From: Punctularia strigosozonata HHB-11173 SS5
Lineage: Eukaryota; Basidiomycota; Agaricomycetes; Corticiales; Punctulariaceae
Assembly: GCF_000264995.1 (NCBI RefSeq)
Contig: NW_006767435.1
Span: forward strand, 186,001 to 250,000
Length of the DNA stretch: 64,000 nt
Reading direction: 5' to 3'
Positions 25,201 to 35,400 of the stretch are shown piece by piece; position 1 is the stretch's first letter, and every line of letters starts with the position of its first letter. Below the pieces are notes generated by a model that searched no databases, had not been told where the DNA came from, and saw nothing but the letters and a program-made list of their open reading frames with translations. Made by a program: the position numbers and the translations under genes.

Positions 25201-25991
25201 TCGGATGTTCCAAGGATATCATAGCGTTTGCGGAGATACATGCCCAGATAACTGAGATACCGATGTCGGTCCGCACAGTGGAGAGGTAACAACGCGATTG
25301 CAGAACGTTGCGTGGCGATGGCTTCATCAACGTAGTGCAACGAATCGTTTGAGTCAAACCGGCGGAAGTGGGTGAACGAGAGACATCGCATCGCAATAGG
25401 CCGCAAGCGGTGATCGATGGGGCATAGCACGACGGCTTCTTGAAACATCTCCTCGGCAGTACGTCGATTAACGTCGTTCCCGCTAACTTCCGCATCGGAG
25501 TCCAGGATATCTCCGCAGAAGATCAAGACGGCAGCGCATACAACATTCTCCACGTTGCAGGCCTCCACGGCCTCTCGTCCCAGCTTCACGGCGTTTTCCA
25601 AATCGACGACATCGCCGGTGTAGCGGTATCGGTCGTGGAGAAGATAGGCGAGATAGCATAGGGGATGATATCGTTTCTGGCGAACGATCACATGTGTCAT
25701 TGAGCGAAGGGACTATGTAATCACGAATCTCACTTCCGTGGTATTCTGGAGAATATATTCATATATTTCGATAGATTCAGATGCGGCGGTCAAATCGCTA
25801 GCACGGCGAAACCGTTCGGAAAGTTGCTGCGCCTTCAGCTGAAGACTGGTCGGTTCTTGCCTCGAGTCTAACGTATAGGCGCATTTGATTCGGTCACCAT
25901 CATCGGTCAAAGGCTCGAATGAGCGTACCTGCGGTGCATTTGCAGATACTTCGCCCAACGCTTCTCGTCTGATCACAGGCGACCAGAGCAT
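22226..25991 (-). CDS. TPR-CHAT protein 2 (tandem paralogue)
   Basis: Same architecture as the gene at 17529. Exons: 25734-25991 (MLWSPVIRREALG...TSLQLKAQQLSERFRRASDL), 23202-25676 (TPR-like units such as DLEEAIGLLREATEACPPTH, DLEEAIGFRREALKE, DLNEAVQLHRIAVANQ), 22614-23150 (PRIWWCPTGNLVHFPIHAA, HLACHG, FLSACETAKGD), 22476-22552 and 22226-22409 (SMEDVDGPHIATHVYRELF...WAPYIHLGM). Both His and Cys of the CHAT dyad are present. Intron positions match gene 1, but the intron before the CHAT domain starts with GC (AAG|GCAAGT at 23201) where gene 1 has GT. The ATG at 25991 is the best start seen; a further upstream exon cannot be excluded. CHAT-TPR families are expanded in basidiomycetes; regulated proteolysis or cell-death roles are inference. 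Confidence 0.85.
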
Positions 25992-27320
25992 CGATTTCTG
26001 TAGTCATCCGGCCCAACGAGTGTATAGAGCCCGTTCTTGCGTACGCTTTGCTTCTCAACAGTGGTGGAGAGGGATTCGTTATGAAGCCCACACCTTAAGT
26101 AAAGAGGAGTTTTGATACGCCCATCGCAGCGCCGAGGGCACCAGTTCTCCCGGGTGTAAAGATAGCGGTCCAGCCCTCGCCTACATCAGAATGGAACGGA
26201 AGGCAATGCATACCTGATCGCCTCGGTGCATCGAACGCCTTGAGATGATGAAGCTATACATAACTTCGAACCGGGCGCTGCGGCAAGCCTATTTCCGTAT
26301 GAATCTGCGGTAAAGAGATGACCCGCCGTTATCGAGGGACCGAGCCATGAGCCAGCGTATATATCAGTCGCAAAGCTCTCCGAGTTTGGTGACCCGTGTC
26401 TCTGCGTTCGGTCGTTGAACGTAGTTCTGGGGTACGAGAAAGAAGCAGAGCAGCAATAAGAGATGAACCATCTGGAGAAGAACAAACATAAACCCTGCAG
26501 TGGCTGATTCACTTACGCATCAAGGATCGACAGAGGCGCTGATAAAACCATCGCTGCGGGCCTATGCAATCTCGCACTTGCAGTATGAGCGGTGGCCACC
26601 ACGTCCGTTGCGGTCCTATGAATGTATGAGAAGGCCAAAGATACCATATCCTGTGCAGTTTCGTCGGGCCCCGGCTGTTTCAGATAGCAGATGGATCCCA
26701 GGACGTAGCATTGCATACTCGCGTGAACTGTACACGTCGGTTGGGGCCCGCCCTGGGACTGATGTTCACATTCATTCAGTCCGGCGCCATGTCCATATGC
26801 GTGCGCAGTGTTATGGTGACGCGATAGGCTGCCACGCCTCAGGCCTCAGGCCTCAGGGAAGTGATAATCCAAGAGAAGTGCCGAGAGGGTGATGATGAGA
26901 TCCCGGCCGCCAGTCATCAGCTGAGCCACGTCGAGGCGATATCTGCGTCTGCTTGGCCAAGCGCCGGCCCGGTTTGCACGAGATCATAGCGGTACAGAAG
27001 ACGATCCGCTGAGAACGTTAGCATCTCAATTGGAGAACATTTGAGACGGGTAGCAACCAGAAGGCGGGAACTACGAGGTAAAGGTGGTCACGAGCAGGTC
27101 ACGAGCTCGATCGCGAACGGCGAGGCGCGTTGCCCGGCAACGTCCGTGGTCTCATGTTCTGAGTTCATGACCACAACGTTTATCACGGCGCCATTCTCCA
27201 CTCATTCTCCACAGTCCAGACGATCGAACGTCCCCTCAATCCATCATGCTCTTGGGCTTCGCAGCTTCGCCTCCAATGCATAAATGCAGATGAAAAACAA
27301 GATGTGGACCGATAAACAGG
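25992..27320. other. Intergenic region between CHAT gene 2 and the glycosidase
   Basis: A 1.3 kb spacer holding both promoters. A short CCTCAGG direct repeat lies at about 26835-26856. The short open frames show no family resemblance. Confidence 0.5.
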
Positions 27321-29584
27321 ATGCCCTCTTCGCTGTGTCTTCGGCTTACTGTGTTCCTCGCGGCCTCTGTCGCTACGTTCGCCATACCCTATGACGAGTA
27401 TATCTTGGCTCCTTCCAGTCGCACGTTGCACCCAGTATCTGTACGGAAGGTTAACGGTACCGTCATCCACGCGGAAAGCATCACCGGCCCCAGCCACGGT
27501 AAAGCGACGTTCAAGGGGTCATCGGCAGTGACCTTCGACTATGGCAAGAACATCGCCGGGGTTGTCTCACTCAACGTTGGCGATATATCCGACGAACACC
27601 AATTCATTGGTATCACGTTCTCCGAGAGCTCCCTCTGGATTTCGGGTGAAGGCAGCGATGCCACGGCCGACGGCGGGATCGACGAGACGCTGTGGATCCA
27701 GCCCAAGAAACCAGGAACGTATACTGTTCCGAGGCAGAACGAAAGGGGGGCGTTTAGGTACCTCAGTTTGGTGCACAACACCACCGGAAGCTTGGAGGTG
27801 ACGCAGGTGACGACTCATTTCACCGCTATGCCGCACTACGCGGAGGACAAGCTGAGGGATTACACCGGTTACTTTCACTCCAACGGTACGGGCTCTCATA
27901 CTAGATCTCGGAGATCCTTACTAATCAAAATATAGACGAACTTTTGAATCGGATTTGGTATGCTGGTAAGCCTGCCTCCGTTGTTCCCACCCGCATTCCT
28001 CTCTGATTTTCGCCGGCAGGGGCCTACACAAACCAACTGTGCACGATCGATCCGAAGCATGGCGATGCCCTCATATACCTCGGGATCATTAACGGCACGG
28101 AGCCAGGAGACTCAGTCGGCGCTCTCCCATGGTGGTTGAACTATACGATCACCAATGGCACGTCGGCGCTCGTGGATGGCGCTAAGCGCGACAGACTCGT
28201 GTGGGCAGGCGACATGTCCATCGCCGTTCCTGGCATCGTCACTTCCACCAATGACCTGATATCCGTCCAAAATTCCTTGAACTCCCTCTTCGCCATACAA
28301 AACAAGACCAGTGGACAGCTACCATACGCAGGCCAGCCGTTTTTCACTGAGCTCTCGCATACGTACCACTTGTACACGTTGATCGGTGTTGCCGACTACT
28401 ACCTCTACTCGGTGAGTTGAGAACCGTTATTCGCTCTTGAAGCCGTATCGAACACTCATTCGTTTTATAGGATGACATCGATTACCTTCAGAGCATGTGG
28501 GACGGCATCAAGCTCGCCATGAACTTCGCTCTGGGTTTCATCGACGACAGCGGCTTGATGAACGTGACTTCGCCTCATGACTGGCTTCGGTTTGGCATGG
28601 GCGGGCACAATATCGAGGTACCATTTCAGATTATGCCAAGGCTTGACGCGTGAAATCTGATGAAATTCGTAGGCCAACGCAATCCTCTACCACACCCTGA
28701 ATCAAGTTTCAGTCCTGGCCGATGCTCTTAACGAAACCGACCTCCTCGCCTCGTGGGCCCAGACTGCAGCCACCATCAAATCGTCCGCCAACGAGCTCCT
28801 CTGGGATGCCTCCGCCGGCATGTATCGCGACAACGAGACAACGACCCTACACCCTCAAGACGGGAACGCATGGGCGGTCGTCTCGAATTTGACCCTGAAC
28901 GATACCCAAACCGCCTCCATCAGCTCGAACCTCGTGCAGAGATGGACGCCATATGGCGCTCCCGCTCTCGAGGCTGCTGACGCTATCTCGCCCTTCATCT
29001 CCGGCTTCGAGCTGCAAGCCCATATCCTATCCGGGAATGCTAGTGCCGCGCTCGACCTCATGCGTCTCGAGTGGGGCTTCATGCTCGACGATCCGCGCAT
29101 GACGAACAGCACTTTCATCGAGGGGTACTCGAGCACCGGCGAGTTGCATTATGCTCCTTATACGAACGATCCACGCATCAGCTTCGCGCATGGGTGGTCT
29201 ACCGGGCCAACGTCGACGTTGACCTTCATGGTGGCCGGTATCCAGTTGACGAGCGCCGGAGGACGGACGTGGTTGATCAAGCCTACCCTTGGCGACCTGA
29301 CGAGGGCGGAGGCGGGGTTCAAGACCAGCCTAGGCAGTTTCAGCGTCAACAACGCGAAGGATGCCAAGACCGGCTCCTTCCAGGTTGCGTTCGAGACGCC
29401 GAAGGGTACGAATGGGGCGTTGAGCGTTGAGTACCCGGATTGCGATGGGACGTTGGTGTTGTCTCGGGCGGGCAAGAAACACGCGGTGCTGCATGTGAAG
29501 CAGGATGACGCTCCGCAAGGACGGATCGAGGTCGATGGTTTGGAGGGAGGCCATTGGACGGCCCGATTCACTTGCTCTCGATAG
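27321..29584 (+). CDS. Secreted six-hairpin glycosidase, GH78-type alpha-L-rhamnosidase-like
   Basis: Probable secreted enzyme removing alpha-L-rhamnose or a related sugar from pectic or glycosylated substrates. It starts at 27321 with signal peptide MPSSLCLRLTVFLAASVATFA. Beta-rich N-terminal region (GSSAVTFDYGKNIAGVVSLN), then a catalytic (alpha/alpha)6 barrel with the GH78-like signature DGAKRDRLVWAGDMSIA, GQLPYAGQPFF, LYTLIGVADYYLYS, LMNVTSPHDWLRFGMGGHN, and YSSTGELHYAPYTNDPRISFAHGWSTGP (split here as YSSTGELHYAPYT and SFAHGWSTGP), closed by a C-terminal beta domain and a stop at 29582-29584. Introns near 27888-27934, 27966-28019, 28412-28470 and 28618-28672 are GT-AG. Several N-glycosylation motifs fit secretion. 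Substrate not proven; GH78 and other six-hairpin families are hard to separate by eye. Confidence 0.85.
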
Positions 29585-29769
29585 TTTTCGTGTTCATTCT
29601 GGGCCAGCGTCGTCGAATATTGGGTAGAGTACAAGTGCATGCGAAAGACGCGCGCGACATGGCTTGCTCCATCTTCAGTCAGACTTGCAATCACCGACTA
29701 CCACCAATCTGCGTCTGACTGTACACCTATAGTCCACCAGTGCTCTCAACTTGAACCTGCGAACAGGAG

Positions 29770-30450
29770 ATGTCGACTATCCAGCCTTCCGTTTCGAGGC
29801 GGGTATCACTTCGATTCCTTCCCTCTCCGCCCTCCGAACCAACCGATACCCTCGTTCTCACCGCTGGCGTTCTTCCACCTTCAACGTCTCGCAACTTCTT
29901 CGTCGACTTTCGACCCTTTTCCGACGATCCATCGAAGTGCGAGTGGGCATTTGCAGGGTACAAGATCCGGCCCGAAGCCGATAAGTCTCGATGGATCCAC
30001 CTGATTGATTCGCGTGGCGCAGATTGGGAGGGAGAAGATGGAAGAGAGGACTCAGGGATATTTGAGACGCTGCCCAATGGCGACGATTTGGAACGTGGCG
30101 AGATGCTCGACCCGGCTTCGGGAAAAATCCGACCATACGAGGAAGTGTGGAGGGACGACCCGTTACCCAGCGACGTTGAAGTCCTGGTCGCACTCACGGA
30201 GGACGAAGGTGGGGTGAATGGTATGGTGGTGCGCATTGGCGAGTGGATACAGGGGGTTCTGCGAACATCGCCGGACGAGGTCGTCGCCAGCCGGCAGCAT
30301 CAGACTGCCAGTGGGTGGACTCTAGAAGCAAGCTACGGACAGCACAACGCAATACCTGGAGACGCGCTGCAGGGACGCCAAGAAGGGGACAGGCTAGTTC
30401 ACAAAGGACGGACCTGGGCCATTGCGTTGAACTATATCCACCGAGGATGA
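29770..30450 (+). CDS. HRI1: HRI1 family protein
   Basis: Cytosolic protein of the Hri1 family, named in yeast for its interaction with Hrr25 kinase; biochemical role unclear. A single exon of 226 codons starts at 29770. It matches the family order: an N-terminal strand block (SEPTDTLVLTAGV), FFVDFRPF, the conserved WAFAGYK, W.HLIDSRG (RWIHLIDSRGADW), then the second half LPNGDDLERGEMLDPASGK, PYEEVWRDD, and a C-terminal KGRTWAIALNYIHRG. Full length for the family. It lies 186 bases after the glycosidase in the same orientation, with its own promoter expected in that gap. Confidence 0.85.
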   Translation: MSTIQPSVSRRVSLRFLPSPPSEPTDTLVLTAGVLPPSTSRNFFVDFRPFSDDPSKCEWAFAGYKIRPEADKSRWIHLIDSRGADWEGEDGREDSGIFETLPNGDDLERGEMLDPASGKIRPYEEVWRDDPLPSDVEVLVALTEDEGGVNGMVVRIGEWIQGVLRTSPDEVVASRQHQTASGWTLEASYGQHNAIPGDALQGRQEGDRLVHKGRTWAIALNYIHRG

Positions 30451-31345
30451 AAGATAATGGTCGCCGTTGAACTTGTCCGATCCACACCTGCCTCCTTCAA
30501 CCGCAGGCCATGAATGCCCGACAACCTTTCCCCACTACATACTCCTTCGTGGCTCACGCGTAGTTCATCTGGATGCGCCCGCGTCGGACTACCTTCTTCG
30601 TTCAGTGCTCGTCCTCAGACATTCTCCCCGAGCCCTCATTATGTGCCCTCCGCGACGCGCCATCTACCACATGGACGTCGTCACTGGCACAACTCACTTC
30701 GTATCCACCTTCGCTATGATCCAATGAATTGACCCATAACACTTCACGAACCGTTCCCCGGAGATCACCAGCGGTTTTTCCGAGACATGATGACCTCGCG
30801 AACGCTCTGCCGACCTATCCCGTCTCCTCACGTACGACTCGCCGAATCGCGTGCTTTCTGCTGATTCGTGACATCATACCGGAACCGGACGTTGTCCTGG
30901 ACGGGGTGGTACGTTGTTCAGGCACTTTCTCGGAATGCGACTTGGACATCCCGTGCAACATTCCCGCCTCCGCAAGTCTTCTCTCGGGCGAAGTCTCGAC
31001 GCCATGACTACCCCAAAACCTTTTCACCTGTTAGCGACCGGGCCTTGAACATATTGCCTCGGATTACGCGTACTTCTCAGCCATTCCGAGCATCCGAGAT
31101 TTTGAGGCAATAACGCTCTACCCCATTCATCCCCGTCTATCATTCGTCATCCGACTCGCAGTTTCGTATGCGCCGGCGCGTTCGCTCTTTCCGCGAGACA
31201 ACTGTCGGTCTCGAGGGTGCTTCGCTAATCGAATGGGACCAGGGCACGAGACTCCCTCCTCCAACTAAACCCGCGTATAAAGACACGGCAAGGGAACACC
31301 CTACCACACATCGACCTTGTCCAAGCCCGCGCCCCGCTCCCAATC
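30451..31345. other. Intergenic region upstream of the AA9 gene
   Basis: No gene recognised; it includes the TATA box at 31276 of the downstream gene. Confidence 0.5.
31276..31282 (+). promoter_or_regulatory. TATA box of AA9 gene
   Basis: TATAAAG, 70 bases before the start codon at 31346. Confidence 0.6.
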
Positions 31346-32349
31346 ATGAAGGTCTCGACGCTCATCGGATTCGTTGCGCTTGCGCAAGCAGCCTCGGCTC
31401 ACTGTAAGCGTTCTACGGCGCCTTGTACTCCGACATGCATGCTGATTCCACCTCATCAGATATCTTCACGACCCTTATCGCCGGCTCGACGACTTCGGAA
31501 GCCGCCGTTCGTGAACCCGTGAACAACAGTCCCATCACCTCTGCGACGGACCCGAACCTGGTCTGCAACATCCACACCGCTGCCACCTCCACGGTCAGCG
31601 TCCCTGCTGGATCTACCATTGGCTTCAAGCTCGACAACACGCTCTACCACCTTGGGCCCGCTGCTATCTATCGTGATTTTATACCTTCTCACCGAACTAG
31701 AGCTTCACTGTGGCTGACATATGCGTAGTCGGACAGGTTCCTAGCGGCGAGACTGCTGCCACCTGGGACGGGACAGGCGCCCATTGGTTCAAGGTAGGCT
31801 GACTCATGGACTCATAATCACATCGACCGCCTCTCTCACACAATCGTATCTTCTCAGATTGCGGAATGGGGCGCAACGTACTCGCAGTCCTTCAGCTTCA
31901 GCGACTATAACCTGAGCCAACTTACTACTACGATCCCCAGTGATGTTCCTCCTGGAGACGTACGCACATTGCACGCTGTTGGCCTTGATCACACTCTCAT
32001 CGTTCCTGTATTCTAGTACCTCGTCCACGTTGAGCAGATCGCACTTCACGTCGTCGACGCTCCGCAGTGGTATGTCTCCTGTGCCCAGATCACCATCACT
32101 GGCGGCGGCTCCGCAAATCCGAGCAAGGTGTCGATCCCCGGCGCTTATTCCGCGAACGACCCGTACGTTGCAATTCTCTAGGGTGAAGAATGCAATCACT
32201 AACAGGCACTCGCAGCGGCCTTACCGTGGACATTTACACAAACCCGACGAGCTACACGGTATGACGTTGTTCATGCACGCGGTGTTAGGACGTCCTGACA
32301 AGTACATGATATATTCCAGGTTCCCGGACCCGCTCCGTTCACCGGATAG
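31346..32349 (+). CDS. AA9 lytic polysaccharide monooxygenase
   Basis: Secreted copper enzyme that cleaves cellulose or related glucans by oxidation. It starts at 31346; signal peptide MKVSTLIGFVALAQAASA, then His1 of the mature protein (HYIFTTLIAG), the N-terminal half of the histidine brace. The second brace His lies in YHLGP. The axial Tyr lies in APQWYVSCAQITI, preceded by the conserved His (ALHVVD) and Gln. Seven exons with GT-AG borders (donors near 31403, 31669, 31795, 31958, 32163 and 32260) give VPSGETAATWDGTGAHWFK, PPGDYLVHVEQIALH and a short C-terminus YTVPGPAPFTG before the tag at 32347. No cellulose-binding module. The usual QFY is QWY here. Gene intact. Confidence 0.9.
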
Positions 32350-32511
32350 GCACGTCATTATATTGGAGTTACTCCTATCAGGACAGCCTATGCATGTAGT
32401 TGGAGTAGCAGGGTCGTTCGCCGTTGTGATACAGATACCGTTTTGCAGGATGAATATCTCGATGTGTTCTGAATGTCCCGAGTGGTGTCGTATTTGGGAC
32501 TTCAAACAGGG

Positions 32512-32936
32512 ATGTCTGTCTCTACGACGCAGAAGAGAGGGCAGAACATGCCTGGCTTGCATCTGTGCAATATTGCTCGTGAGGATTGGAGATAACCACT
32601 TCATGGACAGTACTCACACAGGGCACGAGATAACAGGCACCACAGTCGTGGTCGGAGTTGGTGTAGAGACCACAGCATCGGTGATAGCCTTACAGTTGGC
32701 TGGGCAAGCTTCATGAAGTTTGCATCTGCAGTATGTATCAGTACTAAAAATCGTGTTCAAGCAGAAGAACTACGTACGGCGCACATTGACGCTCTTCCAG
32801 ATACTCCAATGTTGGGGCTGATCTGGGGGTGCGGGTAATTCAAACCATGTAAGTACCCTCCGTGACAAAGTTTGAAAGTGCACACAAACCGGCCCAAGGA
32901 AGACACGAGGAGGATGAGGATGGCTGATCTCAACAT
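32512..32936 (-). CDS. Small secreted cysteine-rich protein D (modular CxxC family)
   Basis: Predicted secreted protein of about 83 residues, function unknown. Exons 32890-32936 (signal MLRSAILILLVSSLG), 32778-32822 (ending EERQCAP), 32618-32725 (CKLHEACPANC...SCPV) and 32512-32562 (CKPGMFCPLFCVVETD). All three introns are phase 2, and two fall just before the second Cys of a CxxC pair. The protein thus holds two copies of a CxxCxxxxxCPxxC motif. Arg-Gln immediately before the first Cys may mark propeptide removal. It is the closest paralogue of protein C (57262), sharing SCPVCKPGMxCPLFCVV. Convergent with the AA9 gene. TATA box at 32989. Confidence 0.8.
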
Positions 32937-32988
32937 TGAAGAAGCGCTTTCGGATGGTTCTCAAGGGAACAGTGCCCGACGGGGGCCC

Positions 32989-32995
32989 GTTTATA
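32989..32995 (-). promoter_or_regulatory. TATA box of secreted protein D
   Basis: TATAAAC on the minus strand, 53-59 bases before the start codon at 32936. Confidence 0.5.
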
Positions 32996-33095
32996 AGATA
33001 CCTTATTTGTATTCGTTTCAGCAATCATACTACGCACATCAGCGGTGAGATGGCATGCGAAAGTCGGTTTGACAATACGCAGCTATTTGTCGACT

Positions 33096-33440
33096 TCAGA
33101 CGTTCCGGTGTATGCGGGTTGTCTCATTGCGCTGAGACATCAGGCTAGACCGCGGGAAGAGGCTATGAATCGGAGCTGCTGCCGGGCGGGGAACCATTGA
33201 CCGATTGACCGACCTGGAGTACCCTCGCGAGTGGTTGTCGTTTCTCGCTTTGGGATAAGCGATCAAATGAGGGGAACGCCGAGACCTGGTTTCCGCCTGT
33301 TTTCTGGTCAAATATTAGTAACACATTTGACCTAGATACCTGGCTCGCAAACCGGAGAAATCTAAGAATAGCAAAACCATTGCTGCGAATGCGATCTGTG
33401 TGTCGATAATACACACGACAACTGCCGCAGTAATTTCGTA
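33096..33440 (-). CDS. Possible 3' exons of a membrane protein (remnant or unresolved gene)
   Basis: Two exons join in phase across an intron at 33304-33339. Exon 33340-33440 encodes one clear hydrophobic helix (AAVVVCIIDTQIAFAAMVLL), and exon 33096-33303 a basic cytosolic-looking tail ending in a stop at 33096. The acceptor before 33440 (TATTAG) is good, but upstream exons could not be joined without an in-frame stop. It may be a remnant or a gene whose 5' part I failed to resolve. Family not recognised. Confidence 0.3.
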
Positions 33441-34982
33441 CTAATAGATATCCGATGCCGGGTTTGGGTTTCCCTGGTAGAGTATAACATCGCATGCTAA
33501 CGTAAAGCAGCTCTTAAATTCGTGGAAGACTGTGCTTTGTCTGAACTCCTGAAAAACTGTTATCACTACCATACGGCAAGTCTTCATATGAAATGGTCTT
33601 TCCGGCTTTGACTTCCACCATGATACAACAGTTGTCGACGTTCAAACTGCCGGCTGTGCCTGAAAGTTAGGTGATTGGGTGCGACAAGCAGCGCGGTAGA
33701 CAATCATCGTCTGGAATCTAACACCTCAATGTGGAAGATGAGTGGATACTCGCCCAGAATATGGAAGCCTGAACCGCTTGCTCTGGCATGCATGCTCCGG
33801 CCGACAGCGCATGGAGCCTGAGCAGTTTGTTGAGCGTAAGAGTCAAACGCAAAACAGCTGTCATGAAATCCGATCGGGCCAACGACGACGTGAAATCAGC
33901 ACTACATTGTTCTGATTTAACACATGAGGTTTGAAGTGACGCACTGCTCTGATGGTGACTATTCTATGGCCTGCTATTAAACGGCCGGCTGTAAGGCCGA
34001 GTTATTGTGTAGTCGAAGTAACTGTTATGCCACTCTCGCGTTAAGCCTGATTTGAGAGAATAACAGGGACCTTGGTTTAGTCTGGTATAGTGAAGAGCAC
34101 GGGACACTGCGTTTCAGTTGTATATTGAACTTTTTTCAACTCATCAAACCACGGCCAATTTCGTCGCGTCACTGTCCAAGCCTCTGCACCGCCTTAGCAC
34201 ACACAATACTACTGGTAGCTTTAGTGGAGCTAACGCCGTCTATTACTAACCGGCCTCATGCTAAAGTATAGGCTCGATGGGTCGACAAAACTATGGGCAA
34301 ATCCGTCCTGCAACACAGCTGAGGGCATCTATCAGTTTATTGATTCATCGAGAAACGCGGTCAACGTACGGCGAGCACCCGCCTACTGTTGCTTTATAGG
34401 AAGAACAGTGGTCGTAGGAGGAAGAATGCAGCCTGGTATGCATTCGCCAGCCGGAGTTTGACACCTAAGATAGGTATGATAAGGCTTGTGATCAGGACAA
34501 GTTATTCCTGTCGAGAAATATCAATACCGCTGCTCACTCTGTGGGGCAAGACCCGGTGGGGGAAATTATCCCTGCATGCAACCTGTCGATAGCACTCGTA
34601 TTAGACGCGGACCAGTGGGTGCCTGTTCAACCATCCAACATACGATGTGACGAAGCTGGCTATGGCGACAAATACGGTGAATCGCTTCATTTTGCGCGCC
34701 GGAGAGGATCAGGTTCTGGTTTCAACTGGTGCGCTTTTTTGTGATTTATATCGGTACCACGAGTGAGCTAATTTTAAACTCCTCCGAGCAGTTTGCTATC
34801 TCGGTTGTCAACTACCGACATCTTTCTCGTGTCATCCAGATTGCAGAAGCCCTAAACGTGCCTGAGTGCGTCCCACATCAGTCTTCGGCGGCCCGGAAAT
34901 ATACAGGTCGCGGCATTGACGATCATCAACTCATTGACACCCGGCCGAGGGCGCTTCAGCGCCGAATTTCGGCCATGAGATA
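33441..34982. other. Gene-poor spacer before the transposon
   Basis: No gene supported. The stretch is A+T richer than its neighbours. Short exon-like pieces on the minus strand (33560-33900) have plausible splice ends but no consistent frame. Confidence 0.4.
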
Positions 34983-35008
34983 CTATCATTCCCACACTTG
35001 CTGGACAC
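34983..35008 (+). repeat. Left terminal inverted repeat of the pogo-type element
   Basis: Begins CTATCAT directly after TA and ends CTGGACAC; pairs with 37995-38020. Confidence 0.8.
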
Positions 35009-35400
35009 CCGGGGATTCTGGACACTCGAATCTTTTGCGTCCTCCCGTAGGATTCCTGAGCTCAAACTGGTGTAGATATGTTGTATCACACCTGATCTAC
35101 TGTGCCGCGTTGAGAGCACGGAAATCAGTTGGGGAAAAGTAGCACGGTGAGCCTGGCAAGTCCCAGAATCATGCTACGCCGCCGGTAATCACACTGTTCC
35201 TGCTTTTGTAACTATGCCTTGTACATATTACCTCTCAGAGTACATTGCTTGATGTATCAGTGAGTGCAGACTGCAATAAAATTGGAGGTTAGGGTGTTTC
35301 CGGGACAGAAAGCCGGGTCTCAAGACATGCGCGGGAGCAGACAGGACGTGCATTCCTTCATCGTGTTTCTCCCGCCGACTTCGGAGAACCCGTCGCTCTC

